Source: Zygnema circumcarinatum (Eukaryota > Streptophyta > Zygnematophyceae > Zygnematales > Zygnemataceae). From it: a stretch of DNA of 64,000 bases. The stretch lies in the NCBI GenBank assembly GCA_037447605.1, contig CM074810.1, positions 754,290-818,289 of the forward strand. Reading direction: 5' to 3'. Below, in pieces: positions 58,046 through 64,000 of the stretch. The notes beneath the pieces are model-generated. The model had not been told where the DNA came from, made no database searches, and was given only the letters and a program-made list of their open reading frames with translations. The position numbers were made by a program, and so were the translations under genes. The number at the start of each line of letters is the position of its first letter. Position 1 is the first letter of the stretch.

Positions 58046-60104
58046 GGAGGGGGTATGAGGTGTATGCGCTTTTTTTCCCGCAGGTTGTACTTTAATTTGT
58101 CCAAAGAGTTAGTCTTTCATTTGTTCACTTGTTTGATGAATCAATTTATGTCATATGGATCCATTCTCCCTTGCTTGATGAGTGATGGTGGTGGCAACTA
58201 TTAGCCACCGCATCGCTTACATTCTTTTTTTTTTATTAATTTTTTGATTAGCCACTTTGGCTTGGTTAGAAATAAAAGATGCATCGGCTAAGCAATAAAA
58301 TTATTAAGGAAATAAATGCCAACTAGACAGTCAATCCTAATTATATCGGCTGGTAATGCTTGACTTCTGAGTTGCATCGTAGTCACAATAGACACAAATA
58401 GATCAATTGTTTCGACAGTTCTGTCGAGCCATTGCAACCGCGCCAATGTCCCCCCCCCACTCTTCAACGGAAACTCCCAGCGATCCATCCCTTGACGCTA
58501 GTTCTGTCAGTACCACCCTTGTCATATTTAAATTACTCAAAATAGTCCGTCGTTCAGGCACGACATCGCCACGACTGTGATGCAGTCTTACACTCAAATT
58601 TACCTTCGTAGAGATGTCAGTCAGAAATGTGACGCGATTGACAGTCAAACGACTACCAACGGGTACTTTTCGAGATAGGAAAATGGCATACTTTTGGTAC
58701 TTTTCCCTTCAAAAAAAATCTTACACGCTATGGTCATACTCGTGGCTGCACATACATCACTGTAGCTGGTAACTGAAAGTGGGACTGAATCGAACAATTG
58801 GAAACTGTTCCCGTTCCCAGCACCTGTCCAGTTCCCGCAATAAGGCCATTCTTCTGCTGCCAAAGCCGCCTTTTTTTGTAACCAGTTTTCCACGACAAAC
58901 CAGGTTTGCAATTTTGCCCTCAAGTTCGGCAAGGCGACGGCCCAGGGCGGAAAATCCATTTGGCCTCGGGCGGCTGGCGCTCTGAGGCATCTGCCAATCG
59001 CAGACGACCACGTATGATCTTGTCCACGTGGTCAACTTCTATTGGTCCACCTCACCAAATGTCCATTACCGGAACCCTGGGCTCCCCTGGGCTTCCATTG
59101 ACTTTTTCCAGATTTGACCACGTGTCGTCTAACGATTGGACGTCGTTTCGTGACGTGACAGCGCCCGCGGCCACCCGTACATTCGTACGTTCGTACGGTC
59201 CCTCCAAGCTTGGGCCGTTGGGTGTCCGCGAATCGCAGCCCCGTTCGCGCCGTTGTGCACCAATCACAGACCGCCACGTGGTGGCCCTTCAAGCGGAAGG
59301 CCCCTCACCGACATTGGCACCGACATTTCGTTTTTTTGTGCGACCGCGCCGACATTTGGGGGCAAGTGGCGGGCCGGCGTGTCGGCGGCGGGGCGGGCAG
59401 CAGGAATAGTTTTCACCTACCCGGGGAGGGGTTCGACTACTCCGGAGCTGGCGTTACACGTGCGACTATGTTGTCTTCTGCCCGTCGGAGCGACGGGGAC
59501 CCGTTGGGAGCTCCTGGCTCCCCTCGGGACCGCAGAGGGCCTCCACAGAGCCTTGGCAGGGGGGAGAGGGGGAGAGAGAGGGAGAGGGGGGGAGAGAGGG
59601 GGAGAGGGAGAGGGGAGAGAGAGGGGGAGAGAGAGGGAAAGAGAGAGAGGGAGGCGAGAGGGGGAGACAGAGCGGAGAGAGAGGGGGGGAGAGAGAGAGG
59701 GACGAGAGAGGGGGAGAGAGGGAGTTGCGAGGGTTAGGGAGGGAGTGCGGGAGAGGGAGGAGGAGAGCGAGAGTGGCGATAGGGTGGAAGAGAGAGTGAG
59801 GGAGAGGGAGGGTAAGCGGACGAGAGAGAGGAGGTTCGGGGAAAGAGTGTAAGTGGCGCAGGGGGAGAGGAAGAAGGAGAGGTGGGTGGGGGAGAGAGAG
59901 AAGGAGTGGGGAAGTGGAAAATAAGGAAAGGGAGGAGACGAGGGTAAAGTAGGAGGGAGGGAAGGAAGCGCGGCAAGTTAAACACGGAAGAGGAGTGAGA
60001 GGAGAAGGAGAGTGAGATGGAGCTGGAACAGGATAGAAATACGGGAATGGTGAGATAACAATTAGGGAGAGAAAGAGTGACGGTGAAAAAGAGAGAAAGG
60101 AGGC

Positions 60105-60139
<35 letters not shown>

Positions 60140-60222
60140 GAAGAGAGGAGGGGAGAGAGAGAGAGTGACAGAGTGACGGCGAAAAAGAGAGGGAGGAGGC
60201 GAGAGAGAGAGAGAAAGGCTCG
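58046..60222. other. Intergenic ending in a long GA-rich tract
   Basis: 58050-59550 is unassigned, with CCACGTG words near 59020 and 59275 and ACGTACG palindromes near 59180. From about 59555 to the ATG at 60223 the plus strand is dominated by GGGAGA and GAGAGA repeats. Long frames through this tract are repeat artefacts. Confidence 0.6.
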
Positions 60223-62317
60223 ATGGCGAGAGGCCTTGAAAGCTCGTCGGGACTCCTCGGGGAGGGCGGAGGCTTGTCGTGGCTTGGGAGGAAGAAGGTG
60301 GCCATGGCTAGTCATTCGGGTCCCTTGAACAGCGCTCTCTCGCTCCCCTTAAAGAAGAGAGAGGAAAAAGTAATGCAGGAGAAGGAGAGGGAGAGGGAGA
60401 GGGAGAGGGAGAGGGAGGCACCTTTCAACTGGCAGCGAATCTTGGCCCCACTTCCGGCCTCCGCTGTGCTTGAACGGCAAAATACAGTCCCGGAATCGAG
60501 AGGAGAGTCGGCTTCATTTTTCGGAAATGAAGAATTCGGGGTTCGGGAAGGGCAGTATTTGGAAGAGTATTCGAGAGATTCGGCAAAACTGGAGTGGAGG
60601 GGGAGAGCAAAGTCTGTGGGGAAAAGGGGAACTCATGAAGGCGAGGAGAAGGCGGTGAATTTCGAAGCTGCTTCCTTTGAACCGCAGAACCCAAAGCAGG
60701 CGAAGGAGGAAAAATTCGGCAAGTTTGGAGAGTTCGGATTAGGAAGAAGAGTGGAGGGAAAGGAGTCTAGTCAGAGGTGGAATGGAGGAGAGAAGGAGAA
60801 TGAGGGGTTGAGCGAGCAGGCGATGTTTACGAGGTCTCTCACTGTTGGGAGAGAGCCTGTAAAGTTAAAGTCTCGCGGGAGTGAATGGGTTTCAAGAATA
60901 ATTACAACTCGAGCAGAACTTAATCAGACTCAGACGAGAAACAAAAAAAGTTCGTCTTCTTCTTCTTCTCTCCCTTTGAAGGCTCCCTCTGCTGTCCCGC
61001 GAAATTTCGAAAAAAAGGACCGAAAAAAGTCAGATGAGGAGCAGAGTGCTGAGAAGAAGGCGGCGGCTGTAAAGGGGAATTCGAAGGTGGCGAATCTGTA
61101 TGAGGAGGGGAAAGAAAGGGGGAGGAAAGGAGAGGATGACATTATTGATGTTGACTCTCCTATGGCTGTTTCGCTGCTTGAAAAATCGGAAGGAAAAAAT
61201 TACAGACTTAGCAGGTCTCAGAATGGGAAGCAGCCGTTGAAAGGAATGCAGAAGGACTTGGATCGCTGGATGGACCTCGTAAAAAGTGAAAATACTTTGA
61301 GGAATTCTTCACACACTGGAAAAAGTGGAGTTTCCCACGAAAGCACGATGGAAAATCAAGCTCATTCGTCTCATGCAGGAGCTTCTGAAGTGCAGCTAAA
61401 CGACATTGAAGAACCGCAAGCGGGTGTGAGAAAGGGAGGGGAGAGAGAGGGAGAGGGAGGGGAAGTTAAATCAACAATGTTGTCGGAGAGTGGTGAGGGG
61501 GAGAAGAAGGAGAATGTGGAGGAGGGAGAGGGAGGGGGAGTGGGGAAGGAAGGGGTAAATGGAGAGGAAGAGGAGGCGGGAGAGGGAGAGGGAGAGGGAG
61601 AGGAAGATATTGCCCCTCCTTTCGGAGCAGCGGCTCGGGATCGAGGCAGTGGAGAAATCAATGCTCAACTCGAAGTGAAGCGACGAGGGTCCTTCAAGAA
61701 AACTGAAGTCCCTAAAACGATCTCTAGGCAGTTTGGAAAACCTCCTCCTCATACGTTCATTCCAAGCCAGTCAAAAGCGATCATTCCTTTGCCACCTGTT
61801 CCTGTTGGAACTCATCGACGCTCCTTAAAGGGAGGGGATGAAGACTCTAATGTGAATGGAGGAGAAAGGAGGAAGTCCCCTTCTAGGCGCTACCCGCCGT
61901 GGAATGGAGTTGAGGAAAAAAGGAGTTTTTTTGAAGGAGGAGTAGTCACAACTGAGGGTGAGGAGAACTCTCCGCATGTCCTTAAGGTGAGCGTGAAATG
62001 GCGCTTGCTTCTGTTCTCGTTATCTGTTTCCATACTGCTCTCCCTGTTTGCAGCATGATGGTGCTTCCATTGTGGATCAACTTTTTGCTTGCTTCAAAAG
62101 TCTTCAACTTGCTCTAAAAGATGTCGGAATTCTCAATACTCGATTCTCAATACTCAATTCTCAATACTAGCTGTCGATTGGGCTGCAGTGCCGGAAGTGC
62201 GAGGCGCCACTTCTCGTGTTTCTGAAGGCTGTGAGGGAACAGAGCGAGGGGACGTGCAAGCTGCGCTGCGGGCAGTGTTCCTCCACTTCGCAGATGCGTC
62301 TAAAGAGACCTGTCTGA
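60223..62317 (+). CDS. Low-complexity protein with C-terminal candidate zinc ribbon, about 630 residues
   Basis: Exon 1 runs 60223-61986. It ends CTTAAG|GTGAGC in phase 0 and joins at CTGCAG|TGC to exon 2, 62189-62317. ATG 60301 (MASHSG) is an alternative start. Most of exon 1 is charged and disordered, with Glu/Gly and Arg/Glu runs. APFNWQRILAPLPASAVLER and GMQKDLDRWMDLVKSEN look more ordered. Exon 2 encodes 42 residues: CRKCEAPLLVF, then KLRCGQCSS about 20 residues on. This CxxC...KLRCGxCS pattern matches the probable plant zinc-ribbon domain found at the C terminus of EDR4-like proteins (Pfam zinc_ribbon_12, from memory). Reading through the donor instead gives a hydrophobic tail and a stop at 62058, which is less likely. 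Function unknown. Confidence 0.62.
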
Positions 62318-64000
62318 AAATGTGAGCGTTTGCAGTTCTGCTTGGACCGACTGCCAAGGTCACTGAATTAAGGTCTAGCCAATGTCTAAGTCAAAGGTTG
62401 ATTAATAGCTGTTTTATGGTCTCACCAATTTCTGAATAAAGATTTCACCAATGGCTTGTCCAGATCTGACCAATCTGAATGTTGTCAGTGAGCATAGCCC
62501 CTTCCGTTTACCCTTGAATTGGTTTTTTCATTTTTGGATGCAGCTGGATGAGCTTTATGATCTGGTTGTGTTTCGACCTTTTTGGGACCAAACGAAGTTG
62601 GTGACGAAGTTTCTTGATATAAACTTTATTGGAAAAGGCGTTGAGAAGCAGCAGGGCATGCGTTCCACTCTGTACATTAGCGGGCGGGTGCGGCCCGCAG
62701 ACCTTCATGGAGAGCAAATCAAAAGCCGGGAGCAGCCGACCTCTCTGGAGGCCTCACATTTCCAGAGCGAAGCTACTCCCCTCTGCAGAGCAGTTTTTTT
62801 TGTTTTAAGTTCCGCCCGGGGCGTCACTTAGTGCCATGATGGGGTGGTTTTAGGGTTAGGCTTAGGGTTAGGGTTAGGGCTTTTTAGGGGTTAGAATAGG
62901 GGCTAAGGTTTTGAGGTTTTTGAAGGCTGTAAGTTTTTAGGTTGGAAGCAACAAACCGAAGGGCCGGGAGGGTGCTGGCATCGGAGCGTTTTGTAATATT
63001 TGGTGCATTATAAAGTATGCGTTCCAAATGCCTTCATGCATATATATTTTTCTATGAATTTCGTCCGCCATATGTTTTTGGGCGTTACGAGAAACATAGA
63101 ATTGGAGAATGACACATGCGAATGGGAGCTGCATGTCAACTGCATATTGAATTGGGCATGAGGCGGAGGTTTCATTATGAAGGGAGGGGTTTTATATGCT
63201 TCTGGCCCCAAAAAGACCCCATTCTCGATTTCCATGGCCTGTGAATGGTGAAAGAACATAGCGAATATTAGCAGAGGCTTTTCATAACCGTGGAAAGGAG
63301 GAAAACTGAGTCATCAAGGATATCAACTATTTTGGATCGAACGCTTCGAAGAGCGGCTGCAAGATGGCAAAGACGCAGATTCAAGACGAGTATTGTAAGA
63401 TCCTGACAATAGTTAAGCAGAAGGGCCCTTTTCTAAAGTTTGCTGCATGTTCAAGCTAATGCAGCTTGCAAGGCACTAAAAGCGCATTAGAAATGCCTTC
63501 ATCACCGCTTTCATCAACTGCTTCGATAAAGTTAAGGTGATGCAACCTAAAAGGACCACCGACTGACAGACTGATGTTATCTGTAAGCATGCACGAAACG
63601 ACTAATGACAAGACGGCTCTTCCACTTCAAGCAGGTTGGTGGGTTTGCACCAATGAACCGACCCAGAAAGGAACAGTTTGGAGGAAGTAGAATAGGGTGG
63701 TTCTGACGGCCAATGTGGGCCACAGTCTCGTCTCATGGGCATAAGTCTCGCCTTGTTATGTTATGTTTTTTTGTTTATTAAATAGGCAGTGGTTGATAGT
63801 GGATCGTGAGTGGGTTACAACTAGTGGCCAACTCCAATGCTGAATCTTTAAGAAAAAGACCTTCATGAATCTTAGCGACAAGGTTGAAATCGACCACTGT
63901 CCATCTGCCTCGTCCTTACCTCGATAAACGTCTTACGGCTGCGATTGCGCCACCGCATCCGCCCACAGATCTTGACCGTCCATTGGTATCAAAATGGGAA
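62318..64000. other. Intergenic to the window end, with a short telomere-like run
   Basis: TTAGGG-type words (TAGGGTTAGGCTTAGGGTTAG) lie at about 62850-62890. A frame at 62451-62831 (LDELYDLVVFRPFWDQTK) follows a possible acceptor (TTGGATGCAG) and could be an exon, but no family or partner exon is recognised. 63000-64000 shows nothing supportable. Confidence 0.45.

Noticed and set aside
59253-60315. Long frames on both strands through the GA-rich tract
   Set aside because: Repeat-driven open frames of Arg/Glu/Gly or Leu/Ser/Pro.
61987-62058. Hydrophobic C-terminal tail (VSVKWRLLLFSLS...) for the gene at 60223
   Set aside because: The tail begins exactly at a GTGAGC donor; splicing to 62189 gives a recognisable zinc ribbon instead.
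62451-62831. Possible further exon of the zinc-ribbon gene or a new gene
   Set aside because: The ribbon exon ends in a stop at 62317, and this frame has no recognised family; kept only as a note.

Overview
The window looks like nuclear DNA of a green-lineage eukaryote, most likely a streptophyte alga or a close relative. The evidence is: canonical GT-AG introns in most genes; a dihydroorotase, an IBA57-like protein and a P-loop kinase that read like their land-plant counterparts; a plant-like tRNA-Asp; and heavy simple-sequence DNA (CCCTCT, GA, TGTCAA tracts) typical of large algal genomes. The species cannot be fixed from sequence alone. All exon boundaries given here were worked out by eye from GT/AG sites with reading-phase bookkeeping; no transcript evidence was available.

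Layout. 1-2637: simple repeats, including a perfect 53-copy TGTCAA array, and two doubtful exon fragments. 2638-5240 (-): an orphan low-complexity protein. 6816-12728 (-): the Elongator subunit ELP2 in 11 exons. 13831-14454 (+): a small orphan gene, followed by a tRNA-Asp at 15698. 16706-18709 (-): another orphan low-complexity protein. 18710-22729: repeat-bearing intergenic DNA. 22730-23986 (+): an orphan gene that resembles the one at 13831, again followed by an identical tRNA-Asp (25493-25564, -). 25701-26867 (+): O6-methylguanine-DNA methyltransferase. 27717-30537 (-): IBA57-like Fe-S/folate protein, divergent from 31388-33187 (+), an HVA22/DP1/REEP family protein; between them lie four ACGTGGC boxes spaced about 30 bp. 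33902-43688 (-): a 20-exon gene for a subtilisin-like protease of about 2040 residues with a PA insert, seven Ig-like repeats and a C-terminal membrane anchor. 43689-47761: a transposon-rich gap with three Mutator-like miniature elements and one hAT-like element with a perfect 8-bp target duplication. 47762-50556 (+): dihydroorotase. 51444-52449 (+): AAA_33-type P-loop kinase. 53942-58045 (+): a type II membrane SGNH-hydrolase-like protein. 60223-62317 (+): an acidic/basic low-complexity protein ending in a candidate plant zinc ribbon. The rest is intergenic.

The genes do not form a pathway. They are a normal mix of housekeeping functions (tRNA wobble modification by Elongator, pyrimidine synthesis, Fe-S cluster assembly, DNA alkylation repair, ER shaping), surface or secretory proteins (subtilase, SGNH protein) and lineage-restricted disordered proteins. 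No clear new multi-gene system is visible. The points most worth following are the membrane-anchored subtilase with Ig-like repeats, the periodic G-box array in the IBA57/HVA22 divergent promoter, the duplicated orphan-gene plus tRNA-Asp unit, a methyltransferase of a family reported missing from flowering plants, and well-bounded MITEs.
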